Below are positions 16,368-25,244 of a stretch of DNA of 53,693 nucleotides, piece by piece. A program made the translations under genes and the position numbers. The notes beneath the pieces were generated by a model. It saw only the letters and a list, made by a program, of their open reading frames with translations, did not search any database and had not been told where the DNA came from. Source of the stretch: Hoskinsella mucinilytica (GTDB lineage Bacteria; Bacillota_I; Bacilli_A; Erysipelotrichales; Erysipelotrichaceae); contig NZ_JBEQZJ010000027.1 of assembly GCF_045223415.1 (NCBI RefSeq), positions 1-53,693 on the forward strand, in the 5' to 3' direction. Numbering within the stretch: the first letter of the stretch is position 1; each line of letters opens with the position of its first letter.

Positions 16368-17024
16368 TTAATTTTCGTTAAGATTTGGTACTTTCTTCCA
16401 TACAGCACGATAGATTGGCTGTCCTTTATCCATAAACTTGCGCTCATACTCGCTGATTGCATCTTCTTCATGTTCTGTTCTTCTAAAATCGACGCTCACA
16501 TCATGTAAAAACCAACCACATTTTTGAAATTCGATCAAGGAATATTCAAATAAAGAACTATTATCAGTTTTCATTTGAATTTCTCCATCTTCACTTAAGA
16601 TATCTGCATATTGACGAATAAATTTCTCATTGGATAAACGTTTCTTATGTGCTCGTTTTTTAGGCCATGGATCAGAAAAGTTCAAATGTATCACATCAAT
16701 TTCACCTGGTTTGAACCAGGAGGAAATCTCTTCTGCATCGGCATTGATAAAAGCTACATGACTACCGGGTTCTTCCATATTGGTATATTTACGAACTGCC
16801 AATGCCGCCACATTATTATTTTTCTCAACACCGATCCAACCACTCGCTTTATCTTTTTGACTCATTTGAAGAAGATAATCACCTTTACCTGTACCTATTT
16901 CCACATGTAAGCAATCTTTGTTTAAATATGTTTTCCACTTCCCAGCAAAGGTTGCCGGTTCTTTTATAACTACCTGTTGTTCCTTTAAAAAATCTTCTGC
17001 CCAAGGCAGTTTACGCATTCTCAT
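16368..17024 (-). CDS. trmB: tRNA (guanine-N7-)-methyltransferase
   Basis: A 218-aa SAM-dependent enzyme that makes m7G46 in the tRNA variable loop. SAM motif I is HVEIGTGKGDYLLQM, followed by GVEKN; the family signature FSDPWPKKRAHKKRL is intact near residue 118. It lies 10 bases after pepV and is probably co-transcribed with it. Confidence 0.93.
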   Translation of the reverse strand: MRMRKLPWAEDFLKEQQVVIKEPATFAGKWKTYLNKDCLHVEIGTGKGDYLLQMSQKDKASGWIGVEKNNNVAALAVRKYTNMEEPGSHVAFINADAEEISSWFKPGEIDVIHLNFSDPWPKKRAHKKRLSNEKFIRQYADILSEDGEIQMKTDNSSLFEYSLIEFQKCGWFLHDVSVDFRRTEHEEDAISEYERKFMDKGQPIYRAVWKKVPNLNEN

Positions 17025-17034
17025 AATTACCTCA

Positions 17035-18417
17035 CTATTTCGCCAGCTTCTCTAACGCACCTGCATAGATTGCTGTAGCACACAAGAGATCTTGAATCAA
17101 AATTCCTTCATCTTTTTGATGACATCCACCTACAAACATTCCTTCTGGATAATTTTGATGTGGAAATTCCGGACCAAACGCAACAAAATTCGGGAATTTC
17201 TTCGCATAAGTACCACCACCAATTGTCATATTTGGCGTCGATTCATCTTTACTATACGTACGATACATTTCACTTAATGTTTGTACCAGTTCACTATTCG
17301 GATCTACATATAATGGTTTTGTATCCTTTTTCAACTCTATCTCTAAAGCATATTCCAATTCTTTTGCTTTTTTCTGAAATCCCGACATAACGACATCTGC
17401 ATTTGTTTCTTGAGGATAACGAATATCGATGGTGATGTTTGCATGTCCATCTTCGATATTGACGATACCTGTATTCATCGTCAAAAAGCCCATAGTAGGA
17501 CTATCCATATAAATATCCAATGGTTTCCCTTGCCAGTCATGTAACATTGCATACGTGTCAGTGGCAAACTTATCCTGATAACAGCTACCGACAAAGTTTA
17601 AAAGATGTAAAGCAGCATTATTTCCAAGATATGGCATAGCGGCATGAGCAAATGCACCTTCGATCATTAATTCTGCCTTCGTTTGGGTATAGGTCACGCT
17701 TCCCTGTAATCCATGTGATTTCAAATAGAAATCAAATAGATCCATGGCACGATCATCCCATTCCTTCACAATACAGCTCGCTTTTCCAATGACGATATTA
17801 CTACGTTCTCCTGCATGCATGGATTCAATGACTGTATTCACGTTTCCATGTAACTCTATATGCAGTCCACCTTTTTCTCCGTAAATGACCGGAAACTCTG
17901 CATCAGGTGTAAAACCTAACGTCGGTATTTGAGCATGTTCTACATAATAGTTCATACATTCCATGCCACTTTCCTCATCACAACCTAAGATCAACATGAT
18001 TTTCTTATTTAATTTGATCTTGTGATCTTTTAACATTTTCATAGCATAAAAAGCACTGACTGCCGGACCTTTATCATCCAATACTCCACGACCAAACAAA
18101 TAACCGTTTTCTTCCGTTGCTTGAAAGGGATCTTTGCTCCAACCTTCTCCAACCGGAACCACATCTAAATGTGCCAACACACCAACACTTTCTTCCCCTT
18201 CGCCATACTCAATTACCCCTGCATAGCCATCTATATTTTTCACACGAAAGCCTTCTTTTTCACCAAGCGCTAACATATGATCCAATGCTCTACGACAATC
18301 CTTTCCAAAAGGAGCACCTTCAACTGCTTCTGCCTTGATACTTGGAATTGCGATCAAATCCTTTACGTCCTGTAAGAAAGCTTCTTTATATGTTTCAACT
18401 TCTGTTAACCAATTCAT
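17035..18417 (-). CDS. pepV: PepV-type dipeptidase
   Basis: A 460-aa di-zinc M20 peptidase. Metal ligands and catalytic residues are in LAHLDVVPVGEGW (His, Asp), GRGVLDDKGP (Asp) and GCDEESGM (the Glu pair), with a distal metal His in the PHQNYPEGMFV segment near the C-terminus. Length and the large lid-domain insertion fit PepV, which cleaves dipeptides including beta-Ala-His. The ATG at 18417 uses GAGGTG as ribosome site; the GTG inside that site is not the start. A TGGTAAAAT extended -10 lies just upstream. Confidence 0.9.
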   Translation of the reverse strand: MNWLTEVETYKEAFLQDVKDLIAIPSIKAEAVEGAPFGKDCRRALDHMLALGEKEGFRVKNIDGYAGVIEYGEGEESVGVLAHLDVVPVGEGWSKDPFQATEENGYLFGRGVLDDKGPAVSAFYAMKMLKDHKIKLNKKIMLILGCDEESGMECMNYYVEHAQIPTLGFTPDAEFPVIYGEKGGLHIELHGNVNTVIESMHAGERSNIVIGKASCIVKEWDDRAMDLFDFYLKSHGLQGSVTYTQTKAELMIEGAFAHAAMPYLGNNAALHLLNFVGSCYQDKFATDTYAMLHDWQGKPLDIYMDSPTMGFLTMNTGIVNIEDGHANITIDIRYPQETNADVVMSGFQKKAKELEYALEIELKKDTKPLYVDPNSELVQTLSEMYRTYSKDESTPNMTIGGGTYAKKFPNFVAFGPEFPHQNYPEGMFVGGCHQKDEGILIQDLLCATAIYAGALEKLAK

Positions 18418-18584
18418 TTCGTTCACCTCGACTACTATTTTACCATAAGCAAACCAACTTACCTATGTTTTTTTACATTAATTTTCAAAAAGTTCCAGAG
18501 CTTTAACTTTATATCTATTTCTTATTGAATTTTCAGTCTTTGCTTCTATTAGGATACTACTTAATGTATCATACGTTTATACAT

Positions 18585-18620
18585 AAAAAGTGCAGTTCAT
18601 CCGCTTAGAATCACTGCACT
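18585..18620 (-). terminator. Terminator of pnp
   Basis: AGTGCAGT (18589-18596) pairs with ACTGCACT (18613-18620); the minus-strand stem is followed by TTTTT. Confidence 0.75.
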
Positions 18621-18632
18621 ATTTTTATTTTG

Positions 18633-20834
18633 TTATTCTTCTACCTTTGTTGTTTCTACAGTAGGTTCTTCTGTTGCCTTCTCTGCTGTTGTTTCTTCTT
18701 CAGGTTTTTTCTCTTCTTTTTTAGGTTTTGGAAGCAATGCTTTTGCACTGACATTCACACGTCCACGATCATCGATTTCCATGACCTTAACTTTCACAGT
18801 ATCTCCGATTTTCAAAACATCTTCGACTTTGTCTACACGTTCATGTCGAATCTTAGAGATATGTAATAAACCATCTGTTCCTGAGAATAGATTTACAAAA
18901 GCACCGAATTTTTCAATTCTGACAACCTTTGCATCATATACATCGCCAACTTTAGCAACACGAACGATATCACGAATCATATCAGCTGCCTTATTGATAG
19001 AAGCACGATCCATATGGTAAATAACAACCTTACCGTCATCATCAATATCGATCTTCACTTCGTTGCTGTCCGCAATGATCTGATTGATTACTTTACCATT
19101 GGTTCCGATAACTTCACGAATCTTTTCAGGATCAATGTGAAGAATTTCAATCTTAGGCGCATAGGTACCAACATCTTCTCTTGGTTCTGAGATAGCCTGC
19201 ATCATATTTTCTAAGATTTGAGTACGTGCTATCTTGGCCTGAGCCAACGCTTCTTTGAATACCGCTTCTGTAATACCGGTCACTTTGATATCCATCTGAA
19301 GTGCGGTAATTCCTTCGCTAGTACCTGCAACCTTAAAGTCCATATCTCCGAAGTGATCTTCCATTCCCTGAATATCTGTCAAGACAGTATAGTTACCACT
19401 CTCTTCATCCATGATAAGTCCCATCGCAATACCTGCAACAGGTGCTTTGATTGGTACACCAGCTGCCATCAAAGACATGGTACCAGCACAAATAGATGCC
19501 TGTGAACTAGAACCATTAGATTCTAAAACCTCAGCAACGGTACGAATGGTATAAGGGAAACTTTCTTCATCAGGCAATACTTGAGCAAGTGCTCTTTCTC
19601 CTAATGCTCCATGTCCGATCTCACGACGTCCTGGATTTCCCATACGCCCTGTTTCACCAACGGAGTATGGTGGGAAATTATAGTGATGTAAGAAGCGTTT
19701 GCTTTCTACCTCTGTTACATCGTCAATGATCTGATTATCATTCATAGGGCCTAACGTTGTTACACTTAATACCTGTGTTTCTCCACGTGTGAATAATGCA
19801 CTACCATGTACACGAGGAAGGATATCGACTTGAGAATCCAAAGGACGGATCTCATCGATCTTACGTCCATCAGGACGAATCTTATCTTCGATGATCAAAC
19901 GACGCACTTCATCTGCCTCAATACCATGGCAAATTTGTTGTACCTGTTTGATTGCTTTATTTTTATCTGCTTCCGTTGCATATTCTTTTGCTTCAAATAG
20001 CGTAACGGCTTCTTGTGTTAATTCATCGATCTTGTTGTAACGCTCCAACTTCTTCTCAATGGATACGGCTTCACGTATACTCGCTTCAAAGCTTCCACGT
20101 ACTTCAGCATCAATGCTTTCATCAACGGTATAAAGTTTGATTTCCATCTTTTCTTTTCCAACTGCTGCCGCAATTTCTTCTTGAAAGGCTACCAATTGTT
20201 TGATATGCTCATGTCCAAACATAATAGCACCAAGCATAGCTTCTTCATCTACTTCTTTTGCGCCTGCTTCCACCATGTTGACTGCATATTTTGTACCGGC
20301 AACCGTCAAATGAATATCACTTTTTTCTTGTTGCTCAGCAGTAGGATTGATTACATATTCTCCATCGACTCTTCCAACGATCACTCCAGCAATTGGTCCA
20401 TTGAATGGAATATCAGATACACACAATGCCAATGATGCACCAAACATTGCAGTCATTTCTGGAGAACATTCCTGTTCTACGGATAACACGGTATTTACCA
20501 CCTGAACTTCATTACGGAAGCCTTCCGCAAACAATGGACGGATAGGACGATCGATCATACGTGCAGTCAATGTTGCATGTTCACTCGGTCTACCCTCTCT
20601 ACGTAAGAATCCTCCTGGGATCTTACCTACAGAATATAACTTTTCTTCAAATGAAACAGTCAATGGGAAAAAGTCAATCCCTTCCTTTGCCTGTTTACTA
20701 GCGGTAGCCGTAGAAAGAACAACGGTATCGTTATATCTTACTAAAACAGACCCTCCAGCCTGTTTTGCTACTTCTCCTGTTTCCACTGTGATCCCACGAC
20801 CACAGAAATCTAAACTAAATACTTGTTTAGCCAC
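18633..20834 (-). CDS. pnp: Polyribonucleotide nucleotidyltransferase
   Basis: A 733-aa phosphorolytic 3'-5' exoribonuclease of the mRNA decay machinery. It has two RNase PH domains (about 10-220 and 310-540) joined by a helical linker, a KH domain (about 550-610, with VIGTNGKVINQI) and an S1 domain (about 620-690, with GDVYDAKVVRIEKFGAFV). A low-complexity Lys/Glu/Thr tail of about 35 residues ends it. The start is GTG, with GAGGTGAAG upstream. It lies 104 bases after rpsO with a terminator-like hairpin between. Confidence 0.96.
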   Translation of the reverse strand: MAKQVFSLDFCGRGITVETGEVAKQAGGSVLVRYNDTVVLSTATASKQAKEGIDFFPLTVSFEEKLYSVGKIPGGFLRREGRPSEHATLTARMIDRPIRPLFAEGFRNEVQVVNTVLSVEQECSPEMTAMFGASLALCVSDIPFNGPIAGVIVGRVDGEYVINPTAEQQEKSDIHLTVAGTKYAVNMVEAGAKEVDEEAMLGAIMFGHEHIKQLVAFQEEIAAAVGKEKMEIKLYTVDESIDAEVRGSFEASIREAVSIEKKLERYNKIDELTQEAVTLFEAKEYATEADKNKAIKQVQQICHGIEADEVRRLIIEDKIRPDGRKIDEIRPLDSQVDILPRVHGSALFTRGETQVLSVTTLGPMNDNQIIDDVTEVESKRFLHHYNFPPYSVGETGRMGNPGRREIGHGALGERALAQVLPDEESFPYTIRTVAEVLESNGSSSQASICAGTMSLMAAGVPIKAPVAGIAMGLIMDEESGNYTVLTDIQGMEDHFGDMDFKVAGTSEGITALQMDIKVTGITEAVFKEALAQAKIARTQILENMMQAISEPREDVGTYAPKIEILHIDPEKIREVIGTNGKVINQIIADSNEVKIDIDDDGKVVIYHMDRASINKAADMIRDIVRVAKVGDVYDAKVVRIEKFGAFVNLFSGTDGLLHISKIRHERVDKVEDVLKIGDTVKVKVMEIDDRGRVNVSAKALLPKPKKEEKKPEEETTAEKATEEPTVETTKVEE

Positions 20835-20904
20835 TTATCTTCACCTCTTATTTTTCATCTTTTTAATGATATCATATTTTTTTAAGGAAAGAAACAAAAA
20901 TAAA

Positions 20905-20930
20905 AAAGAAAAAAGCTCATTTGAGCTTTT
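20905..20930 (-). terminator. Terminator or attenuator between rpsO and pnp
   Basis: AAAAGCTC and GAGCTTTT (20911-20918 and 20923-20930) form a short stem with a 4-base loop; on the minus strand the T-run is extended, TTTTTTC. Confidence 0.7.
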
Positions 20931-20938
20931 AACATCGA

Positions 20939-21205
20939 CTATTTACGTAATCCTAAACGAGTGATCAGTTCTTTGTAACGGTTTACGTCTTTTTTCTTTA
21001 AGTAAGTCAATAAATTTCTACGACGTCCAACCATTTTCATCAAACCTCTTTGAGAATGATAATCATGTTTGTGTTCTTTGAAGTGTTCTGTTAACTGATT
21101 GATTCTTGCAGTTAATACAGCAACCTGTACTTCTGGAGAACCTGTATCTCCTTCAAAGCGTGCGTATTCTTTCATGATAGCCTGTTTTTCTGATTTCAAT
21201 AACAT
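20939..21205 (-). CDS. rpsO: 30S ribosomal protein S15
   Basis: An 88-aa ribosomal protein, full length for S15, with RFEGDTGSPEVQVAVLTARI and HSQRGLMKMVGRRRNLL. It binds the central domain of 16S rRNA. AGGAGG precedes the ATG. The gene has its own promoter and a structured leader of about 90 nt; S15 represses its own mRNA in several bacteria. rpsO-pnp adjacency is widespread. Confidence 0.97.
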   Translation of the reverse strand: MLLKSEKQAIMKEYARFEGDTGSPEVQVAVLTARINQLTEHFKEHKHDYHSQRGLMKMVGRRRNLLTYLKKKDVNRYKELITRLGLRK

Positions 21206-21236
21206 AGTTTTTTCCTCCTGTATGTTTTTAAAGTTC

Positions 21237-21279
21237 TATACTGAGTGAACCGTCGAGGAATCTCGGTGGACTAAGTATA
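21237..21279 (-). promoter_or_regulatory. Structured rpsO leader, candidate S15 autoregulatory element
   Basis: The leader folds on the minus strand as a long interrupted hairpin. TATACT pairs with AGTATA at the base, AGT with ACT, and ACC with GGT, closing on a CGAG/CTCG tip. It lies between the promoter and the ribosome site, where S15 feedback elements are found. The fold is from reading; protein binding is inferred. Confidence 0.45.
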
Positions 21280-21289
21280 AACCTTTATG

Positions 21290-21319
21290 ATTATACCATA
21301 GCCAATTCTCTATATGCAA
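21290..21319 (-). promoter_or_regulatory. Promoter of rpsO
   Basis: TTGCAT (21314-21319) and TATAAT (21290-21295), 18 bases apart on the minus strand. The -10 is extended (TATGGTATAAT). Confidence 0.7.
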
Positions 21320-21326
21320 GCTTTTT

Positions 21327-22427
21327 TCACATTTCGTCCATAAAAGACAATAAAATTTCATTTAACAGTTCTCTGCCTTTTTCATTTGCCTTTAAAAAGC
21401 CAGACTCTTCATACAACAGCCCCTTCTTTTGATAAGATCGAATGGTTGCTTCATAGCGTTGATTCGCCAAAATCCCATAGCGCTTTTCAAAAAGATTCAA
21501 ATCAAGTCCAAAGCTTGTTCTCAATGACATCATGATCATCTCAAACATTTCATCTTCCTTGCTGAGTTTGATGACATGTTCCTCACACCCTCGTTCAAAA
21601 TAAGTCTGCATATTTCTGGTATTATCATATCGGCAATGATTCTGTTTCCCGCTTGCACCCATACCGATTCCGATAAAATCATCATAACGCCAATAGGTTA
21701 AATTATGCTTGGATTCATAGCCCGGTTTCGCAAAATTACTGATTTCATAGTGCTGATAACCTTGTTCCTTCAAAAAAGATACTGCATATTCATACATATC
21801 CGCTTCTTCATCTTCATCGATATTCTGAACCTGAAGACGCCCGAATTCGCTATGTTCTTCAATGGTCAAAGCATATAAGGATATATGTTGTACATCAAAT
21901 TGCGTGATCACATTTGTCAAATCTTGTTTCCACATAGACAGCGTTTGTCCAGGTAATCCATACATCATATCAACGGATATGTTATGAATGCCATGTTCAT
22001 GTATTTGATCGATGCATCGTGCAACTGCTTCTATGTCATGGTTTCTATGAATGCTTTTCAATAATTGCGGTTGTAGCGTTTGTACGCCAAGTGATATGCG
22101 ATTGATACCATATCGATGACACAACTTCATTTTTTCGCAATCAAAAGAGTCGATATTGGCTTCCATGGTATACTCCACACATTCTTTGGTATAGGGGGCA
22201 AGCGTCTTCAATAATTGTTCTAACTGATTGACGCTCAGCGCACTAGGAGTGCCGCCTCCGATATAAATAGTTTCCAACTGTATACCAGCCAATTTTTCTG
22301 TAATTTCTTTTTCTATCACCTTCAGCCATTTTGTCGCAAGTCCGTCATGATAGCGACAGCGTGTAAAATCACAATAGCTGCAAATATCACGACAAAACGG
22401 TACATGTAGATATGCACTTTTACACAT
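21327..22427 (-). CDS. hemW: HemW-like radical SAM protein
   Basis: A 366-aa radical SAM protein with the cluster motif CRDICSYC (Cys at 12, 16 and 19 from the chosen start) followed by DF, the HemW form. HemW-type proteins bind heme and are thought to act in heme trafficking, not as the oxygen-independent coproporphyrinogen oxidase they were first named for. IYIGGGTPSAL and the C-terminal HemN domain are present. The ATG at 22427 has AGGAG six bases upstream; the ATG two codons earlier touches that site. It follows spo0A by 12 bases, and lepA lies beyond. Confidence 0.9.
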   Translation of the reverse strand: MCKSAYLHVPFCRDICSYCDFTRCRYHDGLATKWLKVIEKEITEKLAGIQLETIYIGGGTPSALSVNQLEQLLKTLAPYTKECVEYTMEANIDSFDCEKMKLCHRYGINRISLGVQTLQPQLLKSIHRNHDIEAVARCIDQIHEHGIHNISVDMMYGLPGQTLSMWKQDLTNVITQFDVQHISLYALTIEEHSEFGRLQVQNIDEDEEADMYEYAVSFLKEQGYQHYEISNFAKPGYESKHNLTYWRYDDFIGIGMGASGKQNHCRYDNTRNMQTYFERGCEEHVIKLSKEDEMFEMIMMSLRTSFGLDLNLFEKRYGILANQRYEATIRSYQKKGLLYEESGFLKANEKGRELLNEILLSFMDEM

Positions 22428-22439
22428 AGACATCTCCTT

Positions 22440-23174
22440 TTATTTTTCAAATAATTTTAATTTCTCACTAATATATAATATGATCTGTGTATTGGTAGGC
22501 TTACAGTTATTGATACAGATCTTTTCCGGTTGATTACGATATGCAAAATTAATTGCAGTTCTAATACACTTCTCTACTCTTAATGCAGTAGAATGGTGAC
22601 ATTTTGCGGCTTCATGATATACCTGTTTCATTTGTACCTTGACATCATCTACATTTCTTGCGATATAAACAGCACAACTTTGAATATAAGGAAAGCCATC
22701 AAGATGTGGTGGTAATCCAAGACTCAACATAATTTCACTCGCCATTGCTTCAATCGTATTGGCAGCTGCGCTGATTGCCTGTTTTTGAAGTTGTTCGCTT
22801 TCAATCGCAGATAATAATTGCGCAAAACTAAATGGTTGTACTAAAAAGTTTTGCAGATCATATTGTAATAAAATATGAATGACCTCACTATCCAGTTCTT
22901 GAAACAATGGTAACACTTTGATATCCAACTTGTTCTCTACCAAAATATAATCCAATAAGTGTTCAGATTTCTTTTGATCCATAGAGAATTGCAATACTAG
23001 AATATCCACCTCTTTGGTATCTAGTTCTTCCATATGTTCCATAACCGTTGTTGAAATCCCTACAATCTTGATTTTGCCACTTTCATTCTCATAATCCATC
23101 ATATTCTTAATAACACCAAAATCATTGATACATAAAAATACCTTGATCAAACCCATCAATCCTTCCCGTCCCAT
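22440..23174 (-). CDS. spo0A: Spo0A with a degenerate receiver domain
   Basis: A 244-aa homologue of the master regulator of sporulation. The C-terminal DNA-binding domain (about residues 142-240) is clear: LGLPPHLDGFPYI, then TALRVEKCIRTAINFAY, and KPTNTQIILYISEKL match the Spo0A effector domain. The N-terminal receiver keeps the overall length, but the phosphorylation site is lost. VDILVLQFSM has Gln62 where Spo0A has the acceptor Asp; FLVQPF has Gln113 for the conserved Lys; the acidic DD pair reads IND; and the conserved Thr position reads Pro89. Control by phosphorelay is therefore unlikely. Two starts are possible (23174 and 23156). It is coupled to hemW. Confidence 0.9.
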   Translation of the reverse strand: MGREGLMGLIKVFLCINDFGVIKNMMDYENESGKIKIVGISTTVMEHMEELDTKEVDILVLQFSMDQKKSEHLLDYILVENKLDIKVLPLFQELDSEVIHILLQYDLQNFLVQPFSFAQLLSAIESEQLQKQAISAAANTIEAMASEIMLSLGLPPHLDGFPYIQSCAVYIARNVDDVKVQMKQVYHEAAKCHHSTALRVEKCIRTAINFAYRNQPEKICINNCKPTNTQIILYISEKLKLFEK

Positions 23175-23224
23175 GAACTCCCTCGATGTTTCTTTACTTG
23201 AAACACTGTTATCGGTTACATTCT

Positions 23225-23252
23225 ATGATATCACTTCATCAATGAATTTCAA
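23225..23252 (-). promoter_or_regulatory. Candidate sigma-A promoter of spo0A
   Basis: TTGAAA (23247-23252) and TATCAT (23225-23230), 16 bases apart on the minus strand. I see no convincing sigma-H promoter and no 0A box here. Confidence 0.5.
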
Positions 23253-23335
23253 CCTTTAAGTATCCATATACCATTGTTAGGTAATTATTTCTGCGATAGT
23301 GAAGAAAATAGGAAACAAAGTTCCTATAAACAGGC

Positions 23336-23359
23336 AAAAGACAGACGCTTAGGTCTGTC
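23336..23359 (-). terminator. Terminator of lepA
   Basis: GACAGAC pairs with GTCTGTC around a 6-base loop; TTTT follows on the minus strand. The stem overlaps the lepA stop codon, and it separates lepA from spo0A. Confidence 0.75.
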
Positions 23360-25163
23360 AATTATCATCATCCATAGAAAGAACTGCCATAAATGCTTCT
23401 TGTGGTACTTCAACACTACCCACTGCCTTCATACGTTTCTTCCCTTCTTTTTGTTTCTCCAATAATTTTTTCTTTCTTGAAATGTCACCACCATAACATT
23501 TTGCCAATACGTTTTTACGTAAGGACTTGATATCTGCACGTGCCACTATTTTCCCATTGATTGCGGCTTGAATTGGAATCTCAAATTGTTGCTTCGGAAT
23601 CAATTTCTTCAATTTTTCGCAAATAGCTCTTCCTCTTGGATATGCAAAATCACGATGTACGATGCTTGATAATGCATCGACTACCTCACCATTCAACAAG
23701 ATATCCATTTTTGACAACTTATTCATTTGATATCCGATCAATTCATAATCAAAGGAAGCGTAACCTTTGGTACAGGATTTCAATTTATCAAAGAAATCAA
23801 ATACAATTTCTCCTAATGGAAGCTCATAAATAACATTCATTCGTCCTTCATCGATATAAACCATATCTTTATAATTGCCTCGTTTTCTTTGACATAGTTC
23901 CATGATTGCACCAACATAATCATTTGGAGTCATGATACTTGCTTTTACAAACGGTTCTTCAATATGATCTATTTTCTGAACATCCGGCAATAGACTCGGA
24001 TTATCTATGGAAATCATACTGCCATCGGTTAAATAAGCATGATATACAACACTTGGTGCAGTTGCGATCAAATCGATTTTATATTCTCGTTCAATTCGTT
24101 CTTGAACTACATCCATATGTAGCAACCCTAAAAAGCCACAACGAAATCCAAAGCCTAACGCTTGCGAGGTCTCTGCTTCAAATTGTAAAGATGCATCATT
24201 CAATTGCAACTTTTCCAAAGCATCACGTAAATCATTGTATTTCGCAGAATCAATTGGATACAACCCACAATAAACCATTGGATTCATTTCTCGATATCCA
24301 TGCAATGGTTCTTCTGCTGGTTGTTGCGCTAAGGTGATCGTATCTCCGACACGTACATCCTTGATTGATTTGATCGATGCACAAAGCCATCCTACTTCCC
24401 CGCATTCCAATACATCTTTTTTTACCTCTTTCGGCGTACGAATACCAACCTCTAACACTTCGTATTCTGCACCGGTTGCCATAAAGCGTATGTTATCGCC
24501 TACTTTGATTTGGCCTTCTTTCACACGTACAAATGCAATGACGCCTCGATACGCATCGTAAAGAGAATCAAATACCAATGCCTGTAACTTTGCACTTGGA
24601 TCACCATGTGGTGCAGGCACATATTTGACGACCGCTTCTAACACATCTTTCACATTCAACCCATTTTTCGCTGAAATCAGCGGTGCTTCACTGGCATCCA
24701 ATCCTATCACATCTTCGATTTCTTTTTTTACGACCTCCGGTTGAGCACTAGGCAAATCTATTTTGTTTATGACCGGAATGATTTCTAAATCATTATCCAA
24801 TGCAAGATATACATTTGCCAATGTTTGAGCTTCGATTCCTTGTGCAGCGTCCACAACTAAAACAGCACCTTCACAAGCTGCCAAAGAACGAGATACTTCA
24901 TAAGTAAAATCCACATGACCCGGTGTATCGATGAGGTGAAATACATAATCCTCACCGTCATTTGCTTTATATTTTAATTGTACAGCATTCAATTTGATCG
25001 TAATACCACGTTCTCTTTCAAGATCCATCGTATCTAATAGCTGTTCTTTCATTTCTCTTTGCTCTACCGTTTCCGTAATTTCTAAGATACGGTCAGCAAG
25101 TGTAGATTTTCCATGATCGATATGGGCGATAATAGAAAAATTACGTATATGCTTCTGATCCAT
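23358..25163 (-). CDS. lepA: Elongation factor 4 (LepA)
   Basis: A 601-aa translational GTPase that back-translocates or remodels stalled ribosomes. G1 is AHIDHGKSTL, G3 DTPGHVDF, G4 NKID; the LepA-specific C-terminal domain includes CYGGDISRKKKLLEKQKEGKKRM, read here in two adjoining parts near residues 560-585. The ATG at 25163 has GAGGAG eight bases upstream; an in-frame GTG three codons earlier overlaps that site. An extended -10 TGCTATAAT lies upstream. Confidence 0.96.
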   Translation of the reverse strand: MDQKHIRNFSIIAHIDHGKSTLADRILEITETVEQREMKEQLLDTMDLERERGITIKLNAVQLKYKANDGEDYVFHLIDTPGHVDFTYEVSRSLAACEGAVLVVDAAQGIEAQTLANVYLALDNDLEIIPVINKIDLPSAQPEVVKKEIEDVIGLDASEAPLISAKNGLNVKDVLEAVVKYVPAPHGDPSAKLQALVFDSLYDAYRGVIAFVRVKEGQIKVGDNIRFMATGAEYEVLEVGIRTPKEVKKDVLECGEVGWLCASIKSIKDVRVGDTITLAQQPAEEPLHGYREMNPMVYCGLYPIDSAKYNDLRDALEKLQLNDASLQFEAETSQALGFGFRCGFLGLLHMDVVQERIEREYKIDLIATAPSVVYHAYLTDGSMISIDNPSLLPDVQKIDHIEEPFVKASIMTPNDYVGAIMELCQRKRGNYKDMVYIDEGRMNVIYELPLGEIVFDFFDKLKSCTKGYASFDYELIGYQMNKLSKMDILLNGEVVDALSSIVHRDFAYPRGRAICEKLKKLIPKQQFEIPIQAAINGKIVARADIKSLRKNVLAKCYGGDISRKKKLLEKQKEGKKRMKAVGSVEVPQEAFMAVLSMDDDN

Positions 25164-25215
25164 TGCATCCACTCCTCATACTCGACAATTATAGCAGAAA
25201 CAAGCTTATTTGCAT

Positions 25216-25244
25216 AGAAAAAAGATGAGATCAAAGCTCATCTT
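25216..25244 (-). terminator. Terminator of fmt
   Basis: AAGATGAG (25222-25229) pairs with CTCATCTT (25237-25244); the minus-strand stem continues into TTTTTT. It overlaps the fmt stop codon. Confidence 0.8.

Noticed and set aside
23175..23260. Sigma-H promoter and 0A box before spo0A
   Set aside because: AGG and GAAT elements occur but at the wrong distance; no TGTCGAA-like box is present.
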